The translations under genes and the position numbers were made by a program. This document shows positions 51,282-60,258 of a stretch of DNA of 64,000 bases, piece after piece. The DNA lies in the NCBI GenBank assembly GCA_046339595.1, contig JBKDUF010000065.1:12707-76706 (forward strand), read 5' to 3'. This stretch comes from Ga0077527 sp021300125 (GTDB lineage Bacteria; Pseudomonadota; Gammaproteobacteria; Burkholderiales; SG8-41). Numbering within the stretch: position 1 is the first letter of the stretch; each line of letters starts with the position of its first letter. The notes under the pieces were generated by a model that had not been told where the DNA came from, did no database searches, and was given only the letters and a program-made list of their open reading frames with translations.

Positions 51282-51848
51282 CTATGAATTTGAAGGGAAA
51301 AGTGCCGTTTGCGCGGAATCCGCGGCAGAACCGCGCCGGGCACACACACGCTGCAGCACCGCCGGCTTCGGCTGGGCGAAGAAACCGGCCTCGTAGGCCA
51401 CCACATCCAGCGCCGGACGCACCACCTCAAGCAGCTCCCCCGAGCGCAGCAGGAAATCGGGATTCGACGGCCGGCCATGGCGCTCATTGCCCACTGCAAA
51501 GGTCTCGTAGATGAACACACCGCCGGGTGCGACCGCCGCCACCAGCGCCGCAAACAAAGGCCGGTGCAGATAATTCGTCACCACCACCGCATCGAAACTC
51601 TGCCCGCCATACGGCCAGGGCCCGCCCTCGAGATCGGCACACCGTGCCGAGATCCCCGGCACCGTCGCCAGCGCCGCAATCGCCGCGGCATCCCGGTCCA
51701 CCGCCGTCACCGCATGGCCTGCCGCCGCGAACAGGCGGGCGTGGCGGCCGCTGCCGCAGGCCACATCCAGCACGCGCGAGCCCGGCCGCAGCAGCGGCGC
51801 CCAGCGCAGCACCCAGGGCGAGGCCGCCAGTCCCTGATGTCCGTCCAT
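51282..51848 (-). CDS. Class I SAM-dependent methyltransferase
   Basis: A 188-residue Rossmann-like methyltransferase from the ATG at 51848, with GAGG 7 nt upstream. Motif I is 'RVLDVACGSGRHARLFAAAG' and motif II 'VTAVDRDAAAIAAL', with 'ADLEGGPWPYGGQSFDAVVVTNYLHR' containing motifs III/IV. The substrate is unknown; short TehB-like members act on tellurite or small molecules. It is divergent from a Bug gene. Confidence 0.9.
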   Translation of the reverse strand: MDGHQGLAASPWVLRWAPLLRPGSRVLDVACGSGRHARLFAAAGHAVTAVDRDAAAIAALATVPGISARCADLEGGPWPYGGQSFDAVVVTNYLHRPLFAALVAAVAPGGVFIYETFAVGNERHGRPSNPDFLLRSGELLEVVRPALDVVAYEAGFFAQPKPAVLQRVCARRGSAADSAQTALFPSNS

Positions 51849-52037
51849 TCCGCAATCCTCAAAAAAAAGCATTGTAATCAAATACATCCCGATGCCGGCA
51901 GGGGCGGTCGCCCGACCCGGCCGCCGGCCTTGCTTCCGGACGCCAAACTCTTCTAGGCTAGCGACGCGGCGCGAGAACACCACAACCACACCGGACCGCA
52001 GCCGCAACCGCAGCGCAAACCCACAGGGAGGAGACCC

Positions 52038-53003
52038 ATGTTCTTGCGCATCCTGGTATCGCTGTTGCCGTTGATTCTCGCCGCGCCCGTTTTCGCCCAG
52101 GCGCCTTACCCGGTCAAACCCATCCGCATGGTCATCCCCTACCCGCCCGGCGGCGGCACCGACACGCTGGGCCGGCCGATCGCGCGGCTGCTCGGCGAAC
52201 GTCTCGGCCAGAACATCCTGATCGACAACCGCGGCGGCGCCTCCGGCATGGTCGGCGCCGAAATCGTCGCGCGCAGCCCGGGCGACGGCTACACCCTGCT
52301 GATGAGCACCTCGGGCGAAGTCGCGCTCAACGTCGCGCTGTATCCGAAGATGAACTACGACCCGGTCAAGGATTTCGCACCGGTGTCCCAGGTCGGCATC
52401 TCGCCGCTGGTGCTGGTGGTGCACCCCTCGCTGCCGGCGAAGGACGTGCGCGACTACATCGCGCTCGCCAAACGCCAGCCCGGCGCGCTCAGCTATTCCT
52501 CCATCGGCGCGGGCAGCGCGCAGCACATCGCCGGCGAATGGATGAAACTGCTCAACAACATCAATATCATCCATGTCGCCTACAAGGGCGGCGGCCCGCA
52601 GATGATCGACCTGCTCGGCGGCCACTCGCCCAGCGCCTTCCTCGCGCTGCCGGTGGCCGCACCCAACATCAAGAGCGGCAAGGTGCGCGCCATCGGCATG
52701 ACCTCGGCGCAGCGCGCCGCGGCCGTCCCCGAAGTGCCGACCTTCGCCGAATCGGGCATGCCCGGCTTCGAAGTCAGCCAGTGGTGGGCCATCTTCGTGC
52801 CGCGCGGCACTGCCGGCGACATCATCCACCGCCTGCACCACGAGATTGCCGCCATTGTCAAAACCGCCGACATGCGCGAACGCATGGCCGCACTTGGCGC
52901 CGACCCGGTGGGCGGCACGCCGGAACAGCTGGCGGAACTGGTGCGCAGCGAAATCGCGAAGTTCAGGAAAATCGTCAACGACGCCAAGATCACGCTGAAC
53001 TAG
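52038..53003 (+). CDS. Bug-family tripartite tricarboxylate transporter receptor
   Basis: A 321-residue binding protein with signal peptide (MFLRILVSLLPLILAAPVFA). Signatures are 'YPVKPIRMVIPYPPGGGTDT', 'IDNRGGASGMVGAE', 'PGDGYTLLMSTSGEVALNVA' and 'HVAYKGGGPQMIDLLGGHSP'. GGAGGAG lies upstream. It stands alone, converging with the homospermidine synthase gene. Confidence 0.93.
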   Translation: MFLRILVSLLPLILAAPVFAQAPYPVKPIRMVIPYPPGGGTDTLGRPIARLLGERLGQNILIDNRGGASGMVGAEIVARSPGDGYTLLMSTSGEVALNVALYPKMNYDPVKDFAPVSQVGISPLVLVVHPSLPAKDVRDYIALAKRQPGALSYSSIGAGSAQHIAGEWMKLLNNINIIHVAYKGGGPQMIDLLGGHSPSAFLALPVAAPNIKSGKVRAIGMTSAQRAAAVPEVPTFAESGMPGFEVSQWWAIFVPRGTAGDIIHRLHHEIAAIVKTADMRERMAALGADPVGGTPEQLAELVRSEIAKFRKIVNDAKITLN

Positions 53004-53040
53004 CGAAGATTCCGGGCCGTAGCGAGCGATGCGAGGGCAA

Positions 53041-53124
53041 GGAGCACGGCGCGCAGGAGTCGAGACATATCAATTGCGATAGGCGAGACTCCGAGCACCG
53101 CGCGACGCCGCCATCGCGTCGCGC
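53041..53124. other. Hairpin-rich spacer between convergent genes
   Basis: It contains GGAGTC...GACTCC and a perfect 9-bp stem GCGCGACGC/GCGTCGCGC (53100-53108 with 53116-53124). There is no T run, so it is a possible rho-type or REP-like terminator zone shared by the Bug gene and the homospermidine synthase gene. Confidence 0.5.
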
Positions 53125-53131
53125 AGTAGGC

Positions 53132-54547
53132 CTACACCACCCGGATGTTCTTGAACTGCCAGGGGTCGGAGGCGTCGAGATCTTCCGGGAAGGGATGGTT
53201 GCGGCCCTGCAGCGGCGTCCAGTCGGAGTACACGCCGACGACCTTGCCCAGATAGGGATTGGCCACCTCGAGCACGCGGCGGTAATCCATGTCGTCCGGA
53301 TCAATGATGCCGGCGTCCGGATTTTCCATCGCCCACACGATGCCGCCGAGCACGCCGGCGGCCACCTGCAGGCTGGTCGCGTTGTTGTAGGGCGCGAGCT
53401 GGCGCGCCTCTTCAATCGTCAGCTGCGAACCGAACCAGTACGCCCCCCGCTTGTGGCCGAGCAGCAGCGCACCGAGTTCATCCACGCCCTCGACGATTTC
53501 GTCGCGCAGCAGGCGGCGCTGTTCCTGGCCCACCCAGTTGCGGCCGGCAAGCTCATGCACTGAAAGCACGGTGTCATCGCAGGGGTGATAGGAGTAATGG
53601 CAGGTCGGGCGATAGACCACCTGCCCGCCCTGCTTCACGGTCAGGTAATCCGAAATCGAGATCGCCTCGCCGTGGGTGATCAAAAAGCCGTGGAAAGCGC
53701 CGGCCATCGGCGTCCAGGTGCGCACCTTGACCGACGCGCCGGGCCGGTTGAGATAGATCGCCGCCTTGCAGCCGTAGTCGTGCTGCATGCCCTCGGGCGG
53801 GAAATGCTTTTCATGCGAACCCCAGCCCAGCTCGCAGGGCTGTGAACCCTCGCCGATGAAGCCGTCCACCGACCAGGTGTTGACGAATTCGCCGGGGCGC
53901 TTGCGCTGCTTCGGCACCTGGGTGTCGCGCTCGGAGCAATGGATGGACTTCACGCCCAGCGCCATCGCCAACTGCGCCCATTCCGCCTTCGACTTTGGCT
54001 CCGTGGTGCGGCCGAGAATGTCGCGCGCGAGGTTGACCAGCCCCTGCTTTACCCAGTGCGAAATCAGCCCGGGATTGGCGCCGTGGGTCGGGATTACCGT
54101 CGGGCCCTTGGGGAATTTCTTGCGCAGCTCGAGCACTTCCTCGCGCTGGCCGTAGTTGGAGCGTGCCGACACCGTGACCGACTGGTCGGTATAACCGCCG
54201 GCCCAGGGCTCGATGCAGGAATCGGTGTAGAGAATGCCGCGCTCGCAGCAGAACTCGATCAGCGCCGAGCTCGCCACATCCACCGACAGATTGATCAGCA
54301 AATCGCCGCGATCAAGGCGCGGCCCGAGAATCGCGCGGTAGTTCTCGCGCGTTAGCGGATTGATCTCGTAACGGATGCCGAAACTCTCGGCTTCGGCGCG
54401 GCCGCGGTCATGGGCGGTGATGATGGAGATGCGGTCCCTCGGCATGTCGATGTGGAGCAGCAGGAGCGGAAGGACGCCCTGCGCGACCGAGCCGAAGCCG
54501 ATGAAAACGATTTTCCCGTCGAATTTGAAAAACTTGGGATGCGCCAT
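53132..54547 (-). CDS. hss: Homospermidine synthase
   Basis: A 471-residue NAD-dependent enzyme of the saccharopine-dehydrogenase-like fold. 'KIVFIGFGSVAQGVLPLLLLH' is the dinucleotide site. 'GILYTDSCIEPWAGGY', 'VIPTHGANPGLISHWVKQGL', 'NTWSVDGFIGEGSQPCELGWG' and 'MEWGxE'-like aromatic segments match bacterial HSS. It makes homospermidine from putrescine and/or spermidine. Starts at the ATG at 54547 without a strong ribosome-binding site. Divergent from the aldehyde dehydrogenase gene. Confidence 0.9.
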   Translation of the reverse strand: MAHPKFFKFDGKIVFIGFGSVAQGVLPLLLLHIDMPRDRISIITAHDRGRAEAESFGIRYEINPLTRENYRAILGPRLDRGDLLINLSVDVASSALIEFCCERGILYTDSCIEPWAGGYTDQSVTVSARSNYGQREEVLELRKKFPKGPTVIPTHGANPGLISHWVKQGLVNLARDILGRTTEPKSKAEWAQLAMALGVKSIHCSERDTQVPKQRKRPGEFVNTWSVDGFIGEGSQPCELGWGSHEKHFPPEGMQHDYGCKAAIYLNRPGASVKVRTWTPMAGAFHGFLITHGEAISISDYLTVKQGGQVVYRPTCHYSYHPCDDTVLSVHELAGRNWVGQEQRRLLRDEIVEGVDELGALLLGHKRGAYWFGSQLTIEEARQLAPYNNATSLQVAAGVLGGIVWAMENPDAGIIDPDDMDYRRVLEVANPYLGKVVGVYSDWTPLQGRNHPFPEDLDASDPWQFKNIRVV

Positions 54548-54650
54548 TTCATAAACTGGATGGGTCGTTTTTCGGGAGCCGCGAGTGTAACAACTTTTGC
54601 CCGGCGCGCACAGCAAACACCATGCCCGCGGAGCACGCGCCGGCGCTGGC

Positions 54651-54656
54651 TATAAT
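54651..54656 (+). promoter_or_regulatory. -10 element (TATAAT) of the sauS-like gene
   Basis: Exact TATAAT 81 bp upstream of the ATG at 54737. The -35 region is poor (no TTGACA), which suggests an activator or repressor-controlled promoter. Confidence 0.5.
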
Positions 54657-54736
54657 GGCCGCATCCTGCAGGCCCCATCACACCACGACGCCGGCCGCGG
54701 CACAGCCGCCGACCGGCGCCACCCGGGAGGAGAATC

Positions 54737-56164
54737 ATGCCCGACACCCGCAGCCCCGCGCCCGCCTCGCCTGCCGCGCAGACCGTGGCCGAACTGCTGC
54801 GCCGCGCGCGCGCCGCGCAGGCCGTTGCCGCACGCTACAGCCAGGCGCAGCTCGACGAACTCGCCACCGCCGCCGGCTGGGCGATCATGGAACCCTCGCG
54901 CAACCGCCGGCTCGCCGAACTTGCCGTGCGCGACACCGGCCTCGGCAGCATCGAAGACAAGATCAACAAGAACCACCGCAAGACGCTGGGCCTGATGCGC
55001 GACCTGCAGGGCGCGATCTCCACCGGCGTGCTACGCGAAATTCCCGAACTTGGGCTCACCGAAATCGCGCGCCCGGTGGGTGTGGTGGCTGCCGTGGTGC
55101 CCTCGACCAACCCCGGCGCCACCCCCGCCAACAACATCATCAACGCGGTGAAGTGCGGCAACGCGGCGATCCTCTCGCCCTCGCCCAAGGGCTTTTCCAC
55201 CTCGGCGCTGCTGCTTGAATTCATCCACGCCGAGTTCGAACGCATCGGCGCCCCCAAGGATCTGGTGCAGACCCTGCCCAACCCGGTGACCAAGGAACTG
55301 TCGCAGGAACTGATGAAGCAGTGCGACCTCGTTGTCGTCACCGGCTCGCAGGCCAATGTGCGCGCCGGCTACTCCAGCGGCACGCCCGCGCTGGGCGTGG
55401 GCGCCGGCAACGTGGCGGTGATCGTGGACGACAGCGCCGACCTTGACGACGCCGCGCAAAAAATCATGCGCTCGAAGATTTTCGACCACGCCACGAGCTG
55501 CTCGTCGGAAAACAGCGTGATCATCCACGCCGCGGTGTACGACGCCATGCTCGCCGCGCTGGCCAGACAGGGCGGCGTGCTGCTCGACGCCGGCGAAAAG
55601 GCCACGCTGCAGGCGGCCATGTTTCCCGGCGGCAAGCTCTCGCCCGCAGTCACCGCGCAGCCGGTGGCGCGCATCTGCGCCGTGGCCGGCCTCAACCGCC
55701 CCGCCGCAGTGGCGGCGAAATGCCTGATGGTGGAAGAAAGCGGCTTCGGCCGCGACGCGCCCTTCTCCGGCGAAAAACTCTCGCCGGTGATGGCGCTCTA
55801 CAAGGCGCGCGACTTCGACCACGCCTTTGACATCCTCCAATCGATCTACGCCTGGCAGGGCAACGGCCACTCCTGCGGCATCCACACCCGCAACGACGCC
55901 CACATCCGGCGGCTGGGGCTGGAGATGACCGTGTGCCGCGTCATCGTCAACCAGGCCCACGCCATCGCCAACGGCGGCAACTTCGACAACGGCCTGCCCT
56001 TCTCGCTGACCATGGGCTGCGGCACCTGGGGGCGCAACAGCTTTTCGGAAAACCTCAACTACCGCCACTTCATGAACACCACCCGCATCGTGCGCACCAT
56101 CCCGCCGCGCGAACCCTCGGTGGACGAGATCTTCGGCAGCTACCGGAAGAAATACGGGGCCTGA
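54737..56164 (+). CDS. Acylating aldehyde dehydrogenase, sulfoacetaldehyde dehydrogenase (SauS)-like
   Basis: A 475-residue CoA-acylating aldehyde dehydrogenase. 'GVVAAVVPSTNPGATPANNIINAVKCGNAAILSP', 'VVVTGSQANVRAGYSSGTPALGVGAGNV' and the catalytic Cys in 'DHATSCSSENSVI' are typical. 'ANGGNFDNGLPFSLTMGCGTWG' near the C-terminus matches SauS of Cupriavidus, which interconverts sulfoacetaldehyde and sulfoacetyl-CoA. Acetaldehyde or succinate-semialdehyde specificity is possible. GGGAGGAG precedes the ATG. The next gene is a SauT-like ligase. Confidence 0.82.
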   Translation: MPDTRSPAPASPAAQTVAELLRRARAAQAVAARYSQAQLDELATAAGWAIMEPSRNRRLAELAVRDTGLGSIEDKINKNHRKTLGLMRDLQGAISTGVLREIPELGLTEIARPVGVVAAVVPSTNPGATPANNIINAVKCGNAAILSPSPKGFSTSALLLEFIHAEFERIGAPKDLVQTLPNPVTKELSQELMKQCDLVVVTGSQANVRAGYSSGTPALGVGAGNVAVIVDDSADLDDAAQKIMRSKIFDHATSCSSENSVIIHAAVYDAMLAALARQGGVLLDAGEKATLQAAMFPGGKLSPAVTAQPVARICAVAGLNRPAAVAAKCLMVEESGFGRDAPFSGEKLSPVMALYKARDFDHAFDILQSIYAWQGNGHSCGIHTRNDAHIRRLGLEMTVCRVIVNQAHAIANGGNFDNGLPFSLTMGCGTWGRNSFSENLNYRHFMNTTRIVRTIPPREPSVDEIFGSYRKKYGA

Positions 56165-56171
56165 AAGCCAC

Positions 56172-56262
56172 ATTTACAGGATGGTCAGGATGAACAGGAT
56201 TAAACCCGGTGACAGTCAGCCTGATGTATTTATCCTGATGATCCTGTCGATCCTGTAAATCA
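56172..56262. repeat. Inverted array of ACAGGAT-type short repeats
   Basis: The left arm (tacaggat/ggtcaggat/gaacaggat) and right arm (atcctgatg/atcctgtcg/atcctgtaaat) are about 35 nt apart. It fills the spacer between the sauS-like and sauT-like genes. Confidence 0.85.
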
Positions 56263-56282
56263 CGTTTTTACAGTTCTGAACC

Positions 56283-57791
56283 TTGCGCACGATCCGCCAC
56301 CTCGTTGACCTGCAAGCCCGCGAGCGCCCCGACGCCACCTGGCTGATCGCCCCCGAAACCGGGGCGACGATGGATTTCGCGCAGCTGCAACGCGACTCGC
56401 GCGACCTCACCCGCTTTCTGCTCGGCCGCGGCCTGCAACCGGGCGACAAGGTCGCGCTGATGCTGCACAACGGCTACCAGACCGCGCGGCTCCTGATCGG
56501 GGTGATGTACGGCGGCTTCATGGTGGCGCCGCTCAACCTGCTGGCGCAGCCCTCGCAGCTCACCTACGTGCTGGAACATTCCGACACCCGGCTGGTGTTC
56601 ACCAGCGCCGAATTCGAGCCGCGCCTGCGCGAGGCCCTCGCCGGCATCGCGCGCGGGATCGCGGTGGTGGTGATTGACCCGGACGCCACCGACATCCTCG
56701 ACCGCAGCGCGCTGCCCGAGGCGGCGCTGCCCGCAGTGACCGAGACCGACGACGCGCTGCTGATGTACACCTCGGGCACCACCGGCAAACCCAAGGGCTG
56801 CGTGCTCTCGCAGCGCAGTGTGTGCGCCGGCGGCGAATTCACCAGCGCGGCGCACGGCTTGGGCGCGCAGGACCGCGTGCTCTGCGCGATGCCGCTCTAC
56901 CACATCAACGGCCAGATCGTGACCACGGTGGCGCCGCTCACCCACGGCGGCAGCGTGGTGATGCCGCACCGCTTCAGCGTGAGCCACTACTGGCGGCAGG
57001 TGGCCGAACACCGCTGCACCTGGATCAACGTGGTGCCGACGATCATCGCCTACCTGCTCAACGCGCCCACCCCGCGCGAACTCGGGCTCGACGTGTCGCG
57101 GGTGAAATTCTGCCGCTCGGCATCCGCCCCGCTGCCGCCGGAACTGCACCGCGCATTCGAGGACAAATTCGGGATCGGCATCATCGAAACCTTCGGCATG
57201 ACCGAGACCAACGCGCCCTGCTTCACCAACCCGCTCGACCCCGCGCGGCGCAAGATCGGCAGCCCCGGCACCGCCTTTGGCAACGAGGCCAAGGTGATCG
57301 ACCCCGCCACCGGCCGCGAACAGCCGCGCGACGTGCCCGGCGAGCTGATGATCCGCGGCGACAACGTGATGACCGGCTACTACAAAGACCCGGAGACCAC
57401 CGCCCAAACCCTGGAGCCCGACGGCTGGCTGCACAGCGGCGACTTGGGCTACATGGACGAAGACGGCTTTGTCTTCGTCACCGGCCGCATCAAGGAACTG
57501 ATCATCAAGGGCGGCGAGAACATCGCCCCGCGCGAGATTGACGAAGCCCTGCTCAAACACCCTGCCGTGCTCGAAGCCGCCGCCGTGGGCATCCCCGACC
57601 CGAGCTACGGCCAGGAAATCCTCGCCTGCGTGGTGCTCAAGCCGGGCGCCGACTGCACGGTGGAATCACTCAGCGCATTCGCCACACAGGAACTCGGCAA
57701 ATACAAAACCCCGAAAACCATCCGCTTCGTCAGCGAACTGCCCAAGGGACCCTCGGGCAAGGTGCAGCGGCTGAAGCTGCTCGACGACTGA
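56283..57791 (+). CDS. AMP-dependent acyl-CoA synthetase, sulfoacetate-CoA ligase (SauT)-like
   Basis: A 502-residue ANL-family ligase. 'ALLMYTSGTTGKPKGCVLSQ' is the AMP/P-loop motif. 'ETFGMTETNAPCFTNPLD', 'GWLHSGDLGYMDEDGFVFVTGRIKELIIKGGENIAPREID' spread over residues 380-420, and 'PKGPSGKVQRLKLL' with the C-terminal catalytic Lys complete it. The start must be at or after the TTG at 56283, because a TGA lies two codons upstream in frame. Pairing with the acylating dehydrogenase is the SauS-SauT arrangement, so sulfoacetate or a similar acid is a likely substrate. Confidence 0.82.
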   Translation: MRTIRHLVDLQARERPDATWLIAPETGATMDFAQLQRDSRDLTRFLLGRGLQPGDKVALMLHNGYQTARLLIGVMYGGFMVAPLNLLAQPSQLTYVLEHSDTRLVFTSAEFEPRLREALAGIARGIAVVVIDPDATDILDRSALPEAALPAVTETDDALLMYTSGTTGKPKGCVLSQRSVCAGGEFTSAAHGLGAQDRVLCAMPLYHINGQIVTTVAPLTHGGSVVMPHRFSVSHYWRQVAEHRCTWINVVPTIIAYLLNAPTPRELGLDVSRVKFCRSASAPLPPELHRAFEDKFGIGIIETFGMTETNAPCFTNPLDPARRKIGSPGTAFGNEAKVIDPATGREQPRDVPGELMIRGDNVMTGYYKDPETTAQTLEPDGWLHSGDLGYMDEDGFVFVTGRIKELIIKGGENIAPREIDEALLKHPAVLEAAAVGIPDPSYGQEILACVVLKPGADCTVESLSAFATQELGKYKTPKTIRFVSELPKGPSGKVQRLKLLDD

Positions 57792-57822
57792 TCCGCAGCA
57801 CAAGCTGGATCAGCCCGCCGCT

Positions 57823-58212
57823 TCAGCCCAGATAATCACGCAGACTGACGATCTGAATGCCTTGATAGCGGCGCAGCGCCAGCAAGGCCTTGTCGCCGGT
57901 GACGATCACCCCGGCGTTGCCGGCCACCGCACATTCCAAGATGCGGTTATCGGGCTCATCGGCCACAACCGCCAACCGCTGCCGCGGCCTGACCAGCGTA
58001 CCGAGGTCCGCCAGAAACACCGCAACATGTGCGAGTTCCTCCGCGTCGCGCGAGAACTTGCGGCTAAGAACATCAAGCAGCTCATCGATGATGGGGCGGG
58101 AAATGATCAACTCATCCTGCTCCGCCACAATGCGCTCCAGCGCAGCTTCACCCTGGCCGCCCGGGAACACCAGGGCAGCCACCAGCACATTGGTGTCGAA
58201 TACGACCTTCAA
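57823..58212 (-). CDS. PIN-domain ribonuclease toxin
   Basis: A 129-residue PIN protein. 'KVVFDTNVLVAALVFP' carries the first Asp, 'IIDELLDVLSRKF' the conserved Glu, and 'DEPDNRILECAVAGNAGVIVTGDKALL' the further Asp residues of the metal site. It matches the 'putative toxin-antitoxin, PIN family' group. It overlaps the RHH antitoxin gene by 4 bp. Confidence 0.92.
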   Translation of the reverse strand: MKVVFDTNVLVAALVFPGGQGEAALERIVAEQDELIISRPIIDELLDVLSRKFSRDAEELAHVAVFLADLGTLVRPRQRLAVVADEPDNRILECAVAGNAGVIVTGDKALLALRRYQGIQIVSLRDYLG

Positions 58213-58445
58213 TCGCGCAGGTAACGATCGAGATCGGCTTCGGTAAGCAACCCTTTGTCGCGTGCGCAGCGGCTCCAGTAACCCTGCAGCCCGCGCAACT
58301 CCTGCCGACGCCTTTCGATGCGCACCTGGCGCAGCGCATCCTGAATCACTCCGCTGAGCGTCTTGCCCTCGGATTTTGCGATGGCCTCGACATCACGCGC
58401 CAAATCGGCGGGCAGGGAGATGGTTTTCTTGACGGCGGTGGCCAT
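58209..58445 (-). CDS. Ribbon-helix-helix antitoxin
   Basis: A 78-residue protein. The N-terminal 'KKTISLPADLARDVEAIAKSEGKTLSGVIQDALRQ' region is a typical RHH/CopG DNA-binding fold. The C-terminal part, rich in Arg and Trp (QGYWSRCARDKGLLTEADLDRYL), would wrap the toxin. It is first in the pair and probably autoregulates it. Confidence 0.9.
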   Translation of the reverse strand: MATAVKKTISLPADLARDVEAIAKSEGKTLSGVIQDALRQVRIERRRQELRGLQGYWSRCARDKGLLTEADLDRYLRD

Positions 58446-58635
58446 GAGTCACCTCGATAGGCGGTTTGTATTAAAGCGGGTGCTTTGCATCAGCAAGGCG
58501 TCCGGTAGGAATTAATCATACCGGCCCAATCGGGCCTGGCACAACTGCTCATGTATTGGCCCGATGCTGCCAACATGGCCAAGCTGCGCCAGCCGCATGA
58601 CGGCCATCACCCCAAACGTGGAATGCAAAAAATAC

Positions 58636-58654
58636 TCAATTAAATCAATGACTT
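58636..58654 (+). repeat. AT-rich motif copy (exact consensus)
   Basis: TCAATTAAATCAATGACTT matches all 19 positions. It directly follows (in the minus direction) the terminator of the Bug gene at 58742. Confidence 0.85.
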
Positions 58655-58655
58655 A

Positions 58656-58695
58656 AATAAAAACGCCGAGGGCAGCGCAAGCTGCGCCCGGCGTT
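58656..58695 (-). terminator. Rho-independent terminator after a Bug gene
   Basis: In the minus direction the GC-rich stem (arms 58662-58676 and 58681-58695, ending AACGCC/GGCGTT) is followed by UUUUUAUUUA. It lies 46 bp after the stop of the Bug gene and runs into the AT-rich motif. Confidence 0.85.
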
Positions 58696-58741
58696 GTGGC
58701 TGCGCCCGTGCCCGCGCATCCGCGCGGGCCGGACTGCGGGA

Positions 58742-59707
58742 TTACTCCACCGTGATGTTGGTCGCCCGCGCCAGCTTGGTGAAGCGCTCGACCTCGCTGC
58801 GGATATGCGCGGCGAACTGCTCGGGCGTGCCGCCCACCGGATCAAAGCCCATCTTGCGCAGCGCGCCCGTGACATCGGGCAGGGCCAGGGCTTTTTGCGA
58901 TTCGGCATTGAGGCGGCTGACGATGGCGGGCGGGGTGCCGGCCGGCGCGAGCATGCCGAACCACGACGTGACCTCAAAGCCCGGATAGCCTGCCTCGGCC
59001 ATCGTCGGCAGATCGGGCATCAGGGCCGCGCGCTTGGGCGTGGTGACCGCGAGCACGCGCGCACGGTTGGTCTTGGCATGGGGCTCGATGCCAACCACGG
59101 TGAAGAACATTACCGACACCTCGCCGCTCAGGAGGCCGGTGAGCGCCGGCGTGGTGCCCTTGTACGGCACATGCACCAGCTTCAGGCCCGCCATCATGTT
59201 GAGCAGCTCGCCGCTCAGGTGATGCGCGCTGCCGTTGCCGGCGGAACCGAAATTGAGCTCGCCCGGCCGCTTTTTGGCGAAGGCCACCAGCTCCTTCACG
59301 CTTTTGACCGGCAGCGAGGGATGCGTGGTCAGCACATAGGGCGTGGAGGCGATCAGGATGATCGGCGAGAAATCCTTGATCGGGTCGTAGGGCAGCTTTT
59401 TATAGACCGCGGGATTCGAGCCGTGGGTGGAGTTGTTGGCCATGAACAGCGTGTAGCCGTCGGCGGGCGAACGCGCCGCCGCCTCGGCACCGAGGGCGCC
59501 GCCGGCACCCGGCCGCGCCTCAATCACGAACTGCTGGCCCATCTGCTCTGCGAGCCGGCTGGTCATGATGCGGCTCACGTTATCCGTGGCGCTGCCCGGC
59601 GCCTGCGCGATCAGGATGCGCACCGGCTTCACCGGATACGTCTGGGCCAGGGCCGGCAGCGCGATCAGTGCCGCCAGGCTCGTCAATACTGCAGTTCGGA
59701 TACGCAT
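58742..59707 (-). CDS. Bug-family tripartite tricarboxylate transporter receptor
   Basis: A 321-residue binding protein with signal peptide (LTSLAALIALPALAQ). Signatures are 'YPVKPVRILIAQAPGSATDN', 'IEARPGAGGALGAE', 'PADGYTLFMANNSTHGSNPA' and 'HVPYKGTTPALTGLLSGEVS'. Stands alone with its own terminator, next to toxin-antitoxin genes. Confidence 0.93.
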   Translation of the reverse strand: MRIRTAVLTSLAALIALPALAQTYPVKPVRILIAQAPGSATDNVSRIMTSRLAEQMGQQFVIEARPGAGGALGAEAAARSPADGYTLFMANNSTHGSNPAVYKKLPYDPIKDFSPIILIASTPYVLTTHPSLPVKSVKELVAFAKKRPGELNFGSAGNGSAHHLSGELLNMMAGLKLVHVPYKGTTPALTGLLSGEVSVMFFTVVGIEPHAKTNRARVLAVTTPKRAALMPDLPTMAEAGYPGFEVTSWFGMLAPAGTPPAIVSRLNAESQKALALPDVTGALRKMGFDPVGGTPEQFAAHIRSEVERFTKLARATNITVE

Positions 59708-59838
59708 GTGTTCTCCTCAGTTTTTTATCGGGTGATTCAACACAGAATAGTGTGGAAAGCTGCGGAACGGCATATTACTGCAGCTTGGGCAGGGCTCCGT
59801 GGATGGTCTGCAGCGAATGCCAGCCTGCAGGCCGTGGA

Positions 59839-60258
59839 TCAGCCATTGATCAAACGGTCCACATCGGCAATCAGTTGCGCCACCAGCGCGGAGATCTCAG
59901 CAATGGTGGACTCCTCCACCTCCAGAAAACCCTCGTATTCGGCCAGATTGCGCTGGCGATGCGCGGCATCCAGCACCCGCCAGCGCACATCATCCCAGCC
60001 CAGGGTATGGGTCAGGCACTGAAACACGGTGAAACGGTTTTCACTGCGGTAGCCATGCCACCTCAACGCCGCAAGCGCCGCAGCATGGCCTGCGCTGTAA
60101 GCGCAGATGAACCGCGTTGACGCCGAAACACTGGTGACTCCGGCATCCGTCAACGAGCGTCGCGCCCGAGCCAGCAGGCGCGCCAGTTCGGTGTTGTTGC
60201 GCGGCTCGGCCTTCAACTGGCCGATTCGCACCAGGTTATCCAGCGCGGGCAGGCTCAT
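59839..60258 (-). CDS. HEPN-domain protein (partner of MNT nucleotidyltransferase)
   Basis: A 139-residue, all-helical protein. 'LKAEPRNNTELARLLARARRSL', 'AYSAGHAAALAALRWHGYR' and 'VLDAAHRQRNLAEYEGF' resemble HEPN proteins of the kind paired with minimal nucleotidyltransferases. The RNase RxxxxH motif is not clear-cut, but 'HRQRNLAEYEG' is in the expected last-helix position. It overlaps the MNT gene by 23 bp. Confidence 0.78.
   Translation of the reverse strand: MSLPALDNLVRIGQLKAEPRNNTELARLLARARRSLTDAGVTSVSASTRFICAYSAGHAAALAALRWHGYRSENRFTVFQCLTHTLGWDDVRWRVLDAAHRQRNLAEYEGFLEVEESTIAEISALVAQLIADVDRLING

Noticed and set aside
51849..52037. Sequence GCATTGTAATCAAATACAT near 51870 as a further motif copy
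   Set aside because: It needs a gap to align with the consensus, so it was not listed.
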